Both the position numbers and the translations under genes were made by a program. Under the pieces are notes generated by a model, which saw nothing but the letters and a program-made list of their open reading frames with translations, did not search any database and had not been told where the DNA came from. This document shows positions 1-7,413 of a stretch of 64,000 nucleotides of DNA, in pieces (position 1 is the stretch's first letter; each line of letters begins with the position of its first letter). The DNA is from Arthrobacter sp. AFG20 (GTDB lineage: Bacteria > Actinomycetota > Actinomycetes > Actinomycetales > Micrococcaceae), in contig NZ_PJMC01000017.1 of assembly GCF_002892795.1 (NCBI RefSeq), positions 1 through 64,000 on the forward strand, in the 5' to 3' direction.

Positions 1-110
1 CCACCGCCATGCGCAAGAAGGGCTGGGAAATCCCCGCCGAACTCGCCCACATCGAGTCCTCCGGATCCACCCGCCAGGAAGCCAGCTCCCTGCTCGCGCG
101 GCCGGCCTGA
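1..110 (+). CDS. C-terminal end of an unidentified protein (partial)
   Basis: Only the last 35 residues are present. The reading frame enters from the left edge (first full codon at base 3) and ends in TGA. The visible tail is hydrophilic and Ala/Ser-rich (ends SSLLARPA) and shows no motif that I can assign. It is followed after 32 bases by the MOSC gene, which has its own promoter, so the two are probably not one operon. Product unknown. Confidence 0.5.
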   Translation, partial: TAMRKKGWEIPAELAHIESSGSTRQEASSLLARPA

Positions 111-130
111 TCTCTGGCCTGACCGGGGTA

Positions 131-136
131 TAGCGT
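131..136 (+). promoter_or_regulatory. -10 box of a leaderless promoter (MOSC gene)
   Basis: TAGCGT lies 6 bases before the ATG of the MOSC gene, with no Shine-Dalgarno sequence between them. This is the geometry expected when transcription starts at or next to the start codon. Confidence 0.5.
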
Positions 137-142
137 TATTGC

Positions 143-715
143 ATGACGGCAACCTACCGGTACGACGTGGACGTCCTGCATCTGCTCGTTTCGCCGGCGC
201 ACGCCTACTTCGGCCGCGCTCGTGACGGGGCCGCTGCCGTACCGACGGCGGATGCCGATCGGGTAGAGGTGGTGGCCGGAAAGGGCATCGTCGGGGACCG
301 GTTCTTCGGCAAGGCAGCGCACATGGACGCCGCCGTCACCCTGTTCGCGGTCGAGGCCCTTGAGGCCATGGCTGCGGAGCTGGACGCCGCCCCCTTCGAC
401 CCGCTGCTGACCCGGCGCAACGTGATCCTGCGGGGCGCGCACCTGGCCCCGCTCCTCGGCCAGGACTTTGCGCTGGAATCCCAAGGGGACGTGGTGCGGT
501 TCAAGGGCGGGCGGCCCGCCCACCCCTGCGCGTGGATGGACAGGATGCTCGCGCCCGGCGCGCACGCCGCCATGCGCGGGCGCGGGGGCATGCGCTGCCG
601 GGCGCTGTCCGACGGCGTGCTGCACCGCGGGCGTGCGGTGCTGGTCAGTCCGGTGCTGCTTGAGCCAGAACAGGCAGGCGTTCCGAGCGTGCTGCGGCCG
701 AGCCGGCTGCCGTAG
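143..715 (+). CDS. MOSC domain-containing protein
   Basis: This 190-residue protein has the hallmarks of the MOSC (molybdenum cofactor sulfurase C-terminal) fold. A GDRFFG segment lies at about residues 51-56, and an invariant-type cysteine (C129) lies in the stretch HPCAWMD. Stand-alone MOSC proteins of this size are thought to bind sulfur or the molybdenum cofactor, and some (the YiiM/YuaD type) act on N-hydroxylated compounds. The partner enzyme cannot be read from the neighbours: the upstream gene is cut off and the downstream genes are convergent catabolic dehydrogenases. It is translated from a leaderless-type start. The family call is firm; the biochemical role is not. Confidence 0.8.
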   Translation: MTATYRYDVDVLHLLVSPAHAYFGRARDGAAAVPTADADRVEVVAGKGIVGDRFFGKAAHMDAAVTLFAVEALEAMAAELDAAPFDPLLTRRNVILRGAHLAPLLGQDFALESQGDVVRFKGGRPAHPCAWMDRMLAPGAHAAMRGRGGMRCRALSDGVLHRGRAVLVSPVLLEPEQAGVPSVLRPSRLP

Positions 716-721
716 GGCAGC

Positions 722-1687
722 CTACAGGCCCGGGGCCCGGCCCAGCTCGGCGCGCAGCTGCGAGAGCCGGGCGTAGGCGCCATCCCGGTAGGCAACAAGG
801 CTTTCCCTGCTGGCCGGGTCCACGTCCAGGAACCCATGGCCGGATTTCAGGCCCAGGTTGCCCTCCTCCACCGCGGCCGCCAGCGCGGCCGGCGGGGCGA
901 ACCGTTCACCGTAGGCCTTTTCCAGGGTACGGAAGGCCGACTCGTAGACATCCAGGCCAGCCATGTCCCCGATGGCGAACGGGCCGAACAGCGCAAGGCG
1001 GAACCCGAAGGTGTTGCTGACGACATCGTCGATCTGGGAGGGGTTTGCCACGCCCTCCTCAACGATCCGGGCCGCCTCCTTGTACAGCGCAAACTGTAGC
1101 CTGTTGGCGACGAATCCCGGTGTGTCGGCAACCCTCGCCGGCGTCTTGCCAAGGGCTCGGATGAGCTCCTCGGCAAGGTCCACGACGGAAGGCAAGGTCT
1201 CCGGCCCCGGGATGAGTTCGACGCCGGGGATGAAGGGTGCCGGGTTCATCCAGTGGACGCCGAGGAACCGCTCAGGGCCGGTGACGAATGCGGCCAAGTC
1301 GCCGATCGGAATGGCGGAGGTGTTCGTACCGATGACTGCATCCGCCGGGGCGGCTGCCGAAATGCGGCGGAGGATGTCCGCCTTTATCACCGGGTCCTCC
1401 GGGACCGCCTCGGCGACATAGTCCGACGTCGCAACAGCATCCTCGATGCTGGCGGCAGCGGTGAGGTTGTCCGCGATCTTGTCCGCTGCCCCGGCAGGCA
1501 GCAGCCCCTGGGCCTCGAAAGCCCTGGCTTGGTCCACGAGGCGGACGCGGGCACGCTCGGCGATTTCGCCGTCGACATCGCCGAGCGTCACCCGGTAACC
1601 GTGCAGCGCCAGCACCTGGGCTATGCCGCCGCCCATGTAGCCGGCGCCGACCACTGCGGTCTTCGAGATGGTCTGCGTGATTTTCAT
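722..1687 (-). CDS. 3-hydroxyacyl-CoA dehydrogenase-family NAD-dependent oxidoreductase
   Basis: The 321-residue protein has an N-terminal Rossmann fold (GAGYMGGG, residues 14-21, with acidic D37 favouring NAD). The catalytic set of the family is in place: S124, H145 in GVHWMNPAP, E157, and N195 in GFVANRLQ. The helical C-terminal domain is complete. Single-domain members of this length include 3-hydroxybutyryl-CoA dehydrogenase, L-carnitine dehydrogenase and L-gulonate 3-dehydrogenase/lambda-crystallin. The sequence alone does not decide between CoA-bound and free hydroxy acids. It is the last gene of a three-dehydrogenase operon, 44 bases after the SDR gene. That context argues for an oxidation step in the breakdown of an imported polyol or hydroxy acid rather than fatty-acid oxidation. 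Confidence 0.8.
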   Translation of the reverse strand: MKITQTISKTAVVGAGYMGGGIAQVLALHGYRVTLGDVDGEIAERARVRLVDQARAFEAQGLLPAGAADKIADNLTAAASIEDAVATSDYVAEAVPEDPVIKADILRRISAAAPADAVIGTNTSAIPIGDLAAFVTGPERFLGVHWMNPAPFIPGVELIPGPETLPSVVDLAEELIRALGKTPARVADTPGFVANRLQFALYKEAARIVEEGVANPSQIDDVVSNTFGFRLALFGPFAIGDMAGLDVYESAFRTLEKAYGERFAPPAALAAAVEEGNLGLKSGHGFLDVDPASRESLVAYRDGAYARLSQLRAELGRAPGL

Positions 1688-1731
1688 GTTGCTGCTCCTA
1701 GGAATGGGCCGCTTCAGACGGAAGGGACCGT

Positions 1732-2478
1732 TCAGCGGATGGTGTAGCCGCCGTCGACGGCGAGCGTGTGGCCGGTGATGAGCGACGCCGCGTCGCTGAG
1801 CAGGAACGCCACCGCCCCCGCGACGTCCTCGGGTTCGCCGAAACGGCCGATCGGGATGCGGGACAGCAGTTCTGCTGCCCAGTCCGGCCTGCTGAGGGTC
1901 GACGCCGTCAGTTCCGTCCGCACGAAGGTCGGGGCAACGGCGTTAACCCGGATCCCCGCGGCAGCCCATTCCAGGGCCAGGATCTTGGTGAGGTGGATCA
2001 TTCCTGCCTTGCTGGTGCCGTAGGCCGCCCGTTCCTCAATTGCAACGATCCCCGCCTGGGAGGCGATGTTGACGATGGCACCAGGGGTACCGGCGGCCAC
2101 CCACTGCCGGGCCAGGGCCGTGGTCAGGAAGAAGGTGCCCTTGAGGTTGGTGTCGAAGACCGTGTCCCAGTCGTCCTCCGTGAGCTCCAGGGCAGGCTTG
2201 GGCACGTTGACGCCGGCATTGTTGACGAGCAGGTCAATCCCGCCGCTCACCTGCTGGAGTGACTCGGCGAACCCGCTTATGCTGCCGGCGCTGCCCAGGT
2301 CCACGGCCAGGGGCGGTGTCCCATACCTGTCACTGATCTGCTGGGCCGTTGCGGCGTCGCGGCTGGTTCCGTAGACGGTGGCACCGGACTCGGCAAGGTC
2401 ATCTGCGATGGCCTTACCGAGTCCCCGGCCCGCCCCGGTGACCAGTGCTTTCTTGCCGTCGAGACGGAAATTCGGCAC
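1732..2478 (-). CDS. Classical short-chain dehydrogenase/reductase
   Basis: This 248-residue classical SDR has TGAGRGLG (residues 14-21) for cofactor binding, NNAG (86-89), and a catalytic S140/Y153/K157 set in the order IAS...YGTSK. The C-terminus carries the usual ITGHTLAVDGGY segment. The start is GTG, with an AGGGA ribosome site about 6 bases before it. It begins 9 bases after the HisD-like gene stops, so the two are surely cotranscribed. In the known sulfopropanediol pathway, SDR partners (HpsO, HpsP) interconvert stereoisomers ahead of the HisD-fold enzyme, and this gene occupies the matching position. The true substrate is unknown. Confidence 0.82.
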   Translation of the reverse strand: MPNFRLDGKKALVTGAGRGLGKAIADDLAESGATVYGTSRDAATAQQISDRYGTPPLAVDLGSAGSISGFAESLQQVSGGIDLLVNNAGVNVPKPALELTEDDWDTVFDTNLKGTFFLTTALARQWVAAGTPGAIVNIASQAGIVAIEERAAYGTSKAGMIHLTKILALEWAAAGIRVNAVAPTFVRTELTASTLSRPDWAAELLSRIPIGRFGEPEDVAGAVAFLLSDAASLITGHTLAVDGGYTIR

Positions 2479-2487
2479 GTGTGGTCC

Positions 2488-3834
2488 CTAGCTGTCGAAG
2501 GTGTGGTCCGACCAGGGCAATGACGTGCCGCGGTACTTCGCCGCTCGCACGTCTCCGGACCGTGCGTGGCCCTCAAACCGCTCCACCCTCGCTGCGCGTC
2601 CGCAGAGCTCACCGAAGAAGGCGCTGGATTCGGTGTTGGTCACTTCCTGGTAGGTGACCGTGCGCAGGTACTTGCCTACCCAGAGTCCGCCGGTGTAGCG
2701 GGCAGCACCGCGGGTGGGTAGCACGTGGTTGGTTCCAATGACCTTGTCGCCGTAGGAGACGCAGGTTCCCTCCCCGAGGAACAGCGCGCCGTAGTCGTGC
2801 ATCTTCTCCAGGGCCTCGCGGGGGTTCTGGGTGAGGATCTGCACGTGCTCGTAGGCGTACTCGTCGGCCAGGGCGTAGGCGTCGTCCATGGTATCGACCA
2901 CGTGAACGGCACCCCAGTCGCGCCAGGCTGCCGCGGCGTAGTCGCGGGTGGGCATGTCCACGAGGATCGTATCGATGTGCTCAATGACCTTGCGGCCCAG
3001 TTCCTCACTGGTCGTAATGAGGACGGCCGGGGAATCGGGTCCGTGCTCAGCCTGGGACAGAAGGTCGACGGCGACAATGAACGGGTCAGCGTGCTCATCG
3101 GCCACGATCAGGACCTCGGTGGGCCCGGCGAAGAGGTCGATGCCCACCTCGCCGAAGAGCTGGCGCTTGGCCTCGGCAACGAAGGCGTTGCCGGGGCCGG
3201 CCAGCATGTTCACCGGCTTGATGGTCTCGGTGCCGACGGCCAGCGCTGCTACCGCCTGGATGCCGCCGAGCAAGTAGATCTCGTCTGCACCTGCCAGGTA
3301 CATGGCCGCAACGGTCGCGTCCGGGACTTCGCCCTGGATCAGCGGCGTGCACGCCGCGATGCGCTCAACACCGGCAACCTTGGCAGTAATGATGGTCATA
3401 TGGGCGCTGGCCAGCAGCGGGTACTTCCCGCCCGGGATGTAGGCTCCGGCAGCCTGGACCGGCACGTTCTTCTGCCCGAGGAGCACGCCGGGCATGGTTT
3501 CGATTTCGAAGTCGGTGAGGGACTCACGCTGTTTCTGCGCCATGACCCGGACCTGTTCCTGAACGAACTTGATGTCCTCAATGGTCTGCTCAGGGACGCG
3601 CGCCATGATCTCGTCGAGCTGCTCCTGGCTGAGCAGGAACGATTCGGGCGCGTACTTGTCGAATTTCTCGGAGTATTCGCGGACGGCTGCGTCTCCGCGT
3701 TCCCGGATGTCTGCAATGACGGTTTCCACAGTGGCGCGGACCTCCGGGGTACTCCCCCGGGCCACGCTGTTGCGGGCCGGCTCCTTCAGCAATTTGGAAT
3801 CCACGGCGGTGCTAAGTGCTGTCGTAACGGTCAT
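2488..3834 (-). CDS. HisD-fold NAD-dependent alcohol dehydrogenase, sulfopropanediol dehydrogenase (HpsN)-like
   Basis: The protein has 448 residues and the full histidinol-dehydrogenase fold. Residues matching the zinc ligands of HisD are present: Q261 and H264 (QAEHG), D363 (SYGDKVIGTNHVLPT) and H423 (EGHARSGD). It is unlikely to be the biosynthetic HisD, because no his genes are nearby. The stretches SYGDK..GTNHVLPT and AxYTGGL..GKYLR resemble the catabolic HpsN branch, which oxidises 2,3-dihydroxypropane-1-sulfonate in two NAD-dependent steps, as I remember that family. It is first in a minus-strand operon and faces an MHS transporter gene across two operators. A different diol substrate is possible; the fold is certain, the substrate is inference. 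Confidence 0.75.
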   Translation of the reverse strand: MTVTTALSTAVDSKLLKEPARNSVARGSTPEVRATVETVIADIRERGDAAVREYSEKFDKYAPESFLLSQEQLDEIMARVPEQTIEDIKFVQEQVRVMAQKQRESLTDFEIETMPGVLLGQKNVPVQAAGAYIPGGKYPLLASAHMTIITAKVAGVERIAACTPLIQGEVPDATVAAMYLAGADEIYLLGGIQAVAALAVGTETIKPVNMLAGPGNAFVAEAKRQLFGEVGIDLFAGPTEVLIVADEHADPFIVAVDLLSQAEHGPDSPAVLITTSEELGRKVIEHIDTILVDMPTRDYAAAAWRDWGAVHVVDTMDDAYALADEYAYEHVQILTQNPREALEKMHDYGALFLGEGTCVSYGDKVIGTNHVLPTRGAARYTGGLWVGKYLRTVTYQEVTNTESSAFFGELCGRAARVERFEGHARSGDVRAAKYRGTSLPWSDHTFDS

Positions 3835-3914
3835 CAGGATTACCTTTCCATCTTCATCGATGGGCGACCTATGGAGCGCCCGGGCCAGTTCCGCAGGACT
3901 GGATGATCACCGAG

Positions 3915-3928
3915 TGTATACGTATACA
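3915..3928. promoter_or_regulatory. Operator 1: perfect 14-bp palindrome TGTATACGTATACA
   Basis: A perfect palindrome centred on CG lies in the 205-bp gap between the divergent dehydrogenase operon and the transporter gene. A central CG is typical of LacI-family operators, and a LacI-type gene follows the transporter. The local AT-rich stretch stands out from the surrounding GC-rich DNA. Confidence 0.75.
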
Positions 3929-3959
3929 TTTTTTGGCACAAGTGCTTGTTCTAACCTTT

Positions 3960-3973
3960 TGCATACGTATACA
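3960..3973. promoter_or_regulatory. Operator 2: TGCATACGTATACA
   Basis: This is a second copy of the operator with one base changed (TGC for TGT), centred 45 bp from the first. Two near-identical sites between divergent promoters suggest cooperative control of both sides, probably by the LacI-type regulator encoded downstream. Confidence 0.75.
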
Positions 3974-4039
3974 CTGCTGTTCACGAGCCAGCCGGTGTGG
4001 CTGGGCTCACTGTCCGGACGAAGACAAAGGAGTCTCTAC

Positions 4040-5392
4040 ATGAGCGCCCCCGTGACAACACCGGCACCGCCGGTCATCGATCCGAAGATGCGCCGGAAGG
4101 CGCTGATTTCCTCAGTGCTTGGCAGCTGCATCGAGTGGTACGACTTCTACGTCTACGGCGTAGCGGCTGCCATCATCCTCAACAGCCAGTTCTTCCCGCA
4201 GGCGAGTCCGTTCGTCGGGATTCTGCTCTCCTTCAGCACCTATGCCATCGGCTTCGCGGCGCGCCCCATCGGGGGCGTCATCTTTGCCCACTTCGGTGAC
4301 CGCCTGGGCCGGAAGAAAATGCTCATGGCGACGCTGGGCCTGATGGGCGGCGGCACATTCCTCATCGGCTGCCTGCCAAACTTCGCCACGATCGGCATCG
4401 CGGCACCGATCCTCCTGGTCCTCCTGCGCATCGTGCAGGGCATCGGGGTCGGCGGCGAGTGGGGCGGGGCCGCCCTGATGGCAACCGAATTTGCCCCGGC
4501 CAAGCGGCGCGGGTTCTTTGGCTCCTGGCCCCAGATCGGCGTACCAGCGGGAACACTGCTGGCCAACGGAGCCTTCTACGTCATGGGCTACCTGATCTCG
4601 CCCGAGGCTTTTGTGGCCTGGGGATGGCGCATCCCGTTCCTCGTCTCCATCCTGTTGGTGGTGCTCTCCTTCTACATCCGCAGCAAGGTGGATGAATCCC
4701 CGGCGTTTGAAGAGATCAAGCGCAAAGGTGAGATCGAAAAGATGCCGGTGGTTAAGGTCATCAAGACCCGCCCGCTGACCATCCTCAAAGTCATCATGAT
4801 GAGGTTTGCCGAGAACGCGAACTACTACATCTACACCACCTTCCTGCTCGCGTACGGTCCCGCAGTACTGCTGGAAAAGAACAGCATTCTGTTGGCAACC
4901 ATGATCATGGCAGGCCTGGGCATCTTCTCCATCCCGTTCTGGGGCTGGGTTTCGGACCGTTGGGGGCGCCGCTACACGGTCCTCGCGGGAGCAACCACCA
5001 TGCTCCTGATGGCATTCCCCTTCTTCTGGGCTGTGCAGACCGGTGATTTCCTGATGCTTTTGCTGGTGCTCATCCTGACCTGCAATGTCGGCCGCGACCT
5101 CTGCTACTCCGTGGAACCCGCCTACTTCACCGAACTCTTCGAGCCCAAGCTCCGCTATTCGGGAGCATCGGTTGGCCCGCAGGTGGCCGCCGTCTTCGCC
5201 GGTGGCTTCGCACCACTGATCGCCACCGCGCTGATCGGCCCGGACTTCGACCGCTACTGGCTGGTTGCGCTGTACATGATCGCGACGTCGGTCATCACCA
5301 TCGTCGGTGCGCTTTGGTCTCCGGAGACGGCGCCCCGCGTCCGGCTACGGCGCGGCCTGAGCGCCGAGCACGATCCCACAACAGGCCGGTAG
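4040..5392 (+). CDS. MFS transporter, metabolite:H+ symporter (MHS) type
   Basis: I start this gene at the ATG 8 bases after an AAAGGAG ribosome site, giving 450 residues; the open frame upstream contains the operators and is not coding. The signature of MHS symporters is clear: GSCIEWYDFYVYG near the N-terminus, FGDRLGRKK in the first cytoplasmic loop, and RIVQGIGVGGEWGGA in TM4-5. About 12 hydrophobic segments can be counted. MHS members import organic acids, betaines and similar solutes (shikimate, proline/betaine and citrate types are known). Divergence from the dehydrogenase operon implies that it imports that pathway's substrate. Confidence 0.88.
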   Translation: MSAPVTTPAPPVIDPKMRRKALISSVLGSCIEWYDFYVYGVAAAIILNSQFFPQASPFVGILLSFSTYAIGFAARPIGGVIFAHFGDRLGRKKMLMATLGLMGGGTFLIGCLPNFATIGIAAPILLVLLRIVQGIGVGGEWGGAALMATEFAPAKRRGFFGSWPQIGVPAGTLLANGAFYVMGYLISPEAFVAWGWRIPFLVSILLVVLSFYIRSKVDESPAFEEIKRKGEIEKMPVVKVIKTRPLTILKVIMMRFAENANYYIYTTFLLAYGPAVLLEKNSILLATMIMAGLGIFSIPFWGWVSDRWGRRYTVLAGATTMLLMAFPFFWAVQTGDFLMLLLVLILTCNVGRDLCYSVEPAYFTELFEPKLRYSGASVGPQVAAVFAGGFAPLIATALIGPDFDRYWLVALYMIATSVITIVGALWSPETAPRVRLRRGLSAEHDPTTGR

Positions 5393-5409
5393 CCAACTCT
5401 TCCCCTGTG

Positions 5410-5443
5410 CCGCCGGGGACCTGCATTCCGCAGGGACCGGCGG
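5410..5443 (+). terminator. Hairpin after the MHS transporter gene
   Basis: A nested stem (CCGCCGG/CCGGCGG outside, CCTGC/GCAGG inside) begins 18 bases after the stop codon. There is no T-run. It probably ends or attenuates the transporter transcript before the LacI gene, which has its own TAGTCT box at 5464-5469. Confidence 0.5.
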
Positions 5444-5538
5444 TGCAGGCTTGGGACATTGGCTAGTCTGAATCAACAAACTGAAGCTTCCGCAACACGA
5501 CGGCGCCAGGCGCGCCAGATAGCAAGGAGAACGCCCCG

Positions 5539-6543
5539 ATGGTCACAAGCCGCGACGTGGCAGAGCTGGCGGGCGTATCGCAGGCCACGGTATCCCGGGT
5601 GATGTCCTCCCCCGCGAAGCTGTCTCCTGCCACCCGCGCCCGTGTCCAGGCGGCCATGGAAACGTTGGGCTATGTGCCCCACGCCGGCGCGCAGGCCATG
5701 AAAACTAGGCGGACCAACACCATCGGCGTGGTGGTCGCTGACCTGACCAACCCGTTCTACCCGGAGGTTCTCGATGAACTTAGCCGGGAGCTGGACACCG
5801 CGGGCTTCCGCGTCGTGATCTGGAACGCCGGCGGCGGCAGCCACCACGATGCGCTCAAAGCCATCCGGGAACACGCAGTCGACGGCGTCATCTTTACGAC
5901 GGCGACGGAAGACTCCGTCGAGCTGCAGGCGGCCATCGAGAAGAAGAGCCCCATCGTTCTCATCAACCGCGTGGTGGAGGGCCTCGACTGCGACCAGGTC
6001 ACCAGCAGCAACACCGAGGGGGGTGCCGCCGTCGCAGACTACCTCCTGGATAACAGCAGGACCCGGGTGGCTTTCATCGGCGGTGCCGAAAACGCCAGCA
6101 CGTCACGTGAGCGCGCCAATGGCTTCCTGGACAGGATGGCCAAGCGGGGCCACGGCGTTCCGGAACACTTCCGCTTCCACGGCGGGTTTTCCCACGACGT
6201 CAGCGCGCAGGTCATGAACCGCCTGCTTGCCCGCGCCGACAGGCCCCAGGCCGTCTTTTGCGCCAACGATCTGATGGCCTTCGGCGCCCTCGACGCGCTG
6301 CGGGCCAACCGGATCCCGGGGCAGGAGTGCTGGGTCATCGGGTACGACGACGTCGACATGGCGGCTTGGGATTCGTTCAGCCTCACCACTGTGCGCCAGC
6401 CCAGCCGCGAAATGGCACGCGTGGGAGCTCGGATGCTGCTGGAGCGCATCCATTCGCCCGGGGAGCCACCGCGCAGGGTGAATTTTCCCTGCGACTTGAT
6501 CGTCCGCGGCAGCACCGGACTCGCCGAGGCGGCTGCGAAGTAA
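5539..6543 (+). CDS. LacI-family transcriptional regulator
   Basis: The protein has 334 residues. An N-terminal LacI helix-turn-helix (VTSRDVAELAGVSQATVSRV, residues 2-21) and hinge helix (ATRARVQAAMETLGYVPH) are followed by a periplasmic-binding-protein-like sensor domain starting at TIGVVVADLTNPFY. AAGGAG lies 9 bases before the ATG. It lies just downstream of the MHS transporter, and two palindromes with the CG centre typical of this family lie upstream of that transporter. It is therefore the likely repressor of the dehydrogenase/transporter locus. The inducer is presumably the imported substrate or an intermediate, but the sequence does not identify it. Confidence 0.9.
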   Translation: MVTSRDVAELAGVSQATVSRVMSSPAKLSPATRARVQAAMETLGYVPHAGAQAMKTRRTNTIGVVVADLTNPFYPEVLDELSRELDTAGFRVVIWNAGGGSHHDALKAIREHAVDGVIFTTATEDSVELQAAIEKKSPIVLINRVVEGLDCDQVTSSNTEGGAAVADYLLDNSRTRVAFIGGAENASTSRERANGFLDRMAKRGHGVPEHFRFHGGFSHDVSAQVMNRLLARADRPQAVFCANDLMAFGALDALRANRIPGQECWVIGYDDVDMAAWDSFSLTTVRQPSREMARVGARMLLERIHSPGEPPRRVNFPCDLIVRGSTGLAEAAAK

Positions 6544-6620
6544 AGACCGTCGGAAAAATCGCCAGCCAGGTGATGGCGGCCCGGGCTGACGCACCAGCCA
6601 AGCGGCGCTTTTAGATCCTA

Positions 6621-6648
6621 TTGATTTTGTTGCAGATTGAAGTAACGT
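6621..6648 (+). promoter_or_regulatory. Promoter of the F420-type reductase gene
   Basis: TTGATT and TAACGT are separated by 16 bases, about 50 bases ahead of the start codon. A GGAAGGAAG ribosome site follows in the leader. Confidence 0.45.
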
Positions 6649-6696
6649 CGCCCACGTGGAGATGGATTTTCCTCACCCTCTGGAAGGAAGAACACA

Positions 6697-7341
6697 ATGG
6701 CGGACGTCACCATCATCGGAACCGGCAACATGGCCCGCGGACTCGCAACCCGCGCACTCGCCGGCGGCAGAAGCGTCCAGCTGCTGGCGCATGAAGACAA
6801 AGCCAAGGCCGATGCCCTCGCGGCCGAGCTTGGGGGCCAGGTCACCACGGGCGTGGTGGGCGACGACCTCAGCGGTGCCATCGTGATTCCCGCCGTGTAC
6901 TTCGATCCCGCCAAGGACGTGGTGGCCAAACTGGGCAGCGCGCTGGACGGCAAGGTGTACGTGGACATCACCAACCCTGTGGATACGTCCACCTTCGAAG
7001 GCCTCAGCGTCCCTGAAGGCAGCTCCGCAGCCGAAGAGCTGCAGAAAACCACCGGAGCCAAAGTGGTGAAGGCCTTCAACACCACGTTCGCCGTAACGTT
7101 GGCCGCCGGTGACGTGGCAGGCCAGCAGCTCGATGTCCTCATCGCGGGCGACGACGAGGACGCCGTGCGCGCCGTGGCGGAGTTCGCGTCGGCAGGCGGC
7201 CTCCTGCCGATCGTCGTCGGCCCCCAGCGCCGCGCCCGGCAGCTCGAACAGGCCGGCTTCCTGCACATACTGCTCTCGGCCAACGACCAGCTGCCGGAAT
7301 TCCAGTGGAACTCCGCGCTCAAGGTGGTTCCTGCGACCTGA
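6697..7341 (+). CDS. NADPH-dependent F420 reductase-like dinucleotide-binding protein
   Basis: This 214-residue Rossmann protein carries VTIIGTGNMARGLA (residues 4-17) for NADP binding. It matches the NADPH:F420 oxidoreductase family in overall shape, with segments such as VYVDITNP and KVVKAFNTT. Enzymes of this type move hydride between NADPH and deazaflavin F420, which actinobacteria use in redox chemistry. The same fold also occurs in ferric-reductase-like proteins with no proven F420 use. A strong GGAAGGAAG ribosome site precedes the ATG. It ends head-on to the next gene, with an A-family palindrome between them. No F420-dependent partner is in the window. Confidence 0.75.
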   Translation: MADVTIIGTGNMARGLATRALAGGRSVQLLAHEDKAKADALAAELGGQVTTGVVGDDLSGAIVIPAVYFDPAKDVVAKLGSALDGKVYVDITNPVDTSTFEGLSVPEGSSAAEELQKTTGAKVVKAFNTTFAVTLAAGDVAGQQLDVLIAGDDEDAVRAVAEFASAGGLLPIVVGPQRRARQLEQAGFLHILLSANDQLPEFQWNSALKVVPAT

Positions 7342-7344
7342 GAC

Positions 7345-7405
7345 CGATCGGCTGCTCCGTAACTGCCGTTTTCGGGGGCCAAAAGGGCAGTTACGGAGCA
7401 ATCGG
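7345..7405. repeat. Intergenic palindrome, family A, copy 1
   Basis: A 15-bp perfect stem (TGCTCCGTAACTGCC, 7353-7367, with its complement at 7386-7400) has an 18-base loop. It sits between two convergent stop codons and may act as a bidirectional terminator. A second copy with similar arms lies at 13805-13866. Confidence 0.8.
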
Positions 7406-7413
7406 CGTCGAAA

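Noticed and set aside
205..837. Long antisense and out-of-frame open frames such as this one, 8642-10240, 20426-22495 and 28839-30359 shadows
   Set aside because: They overlap well-supported genes on the other strand or frame, have Arg/Pro/Ser-rich compositions typical of GC-rich shadows, and show no domains.
2488..3834. Histidinol dehydrogenase of histidine biosynthesis
   Set aside because: The fold is the same, but no his genes are nearby, the operon is catabolic with a transporter and LacI regulator, and the sequence resembles the HpsN branch.
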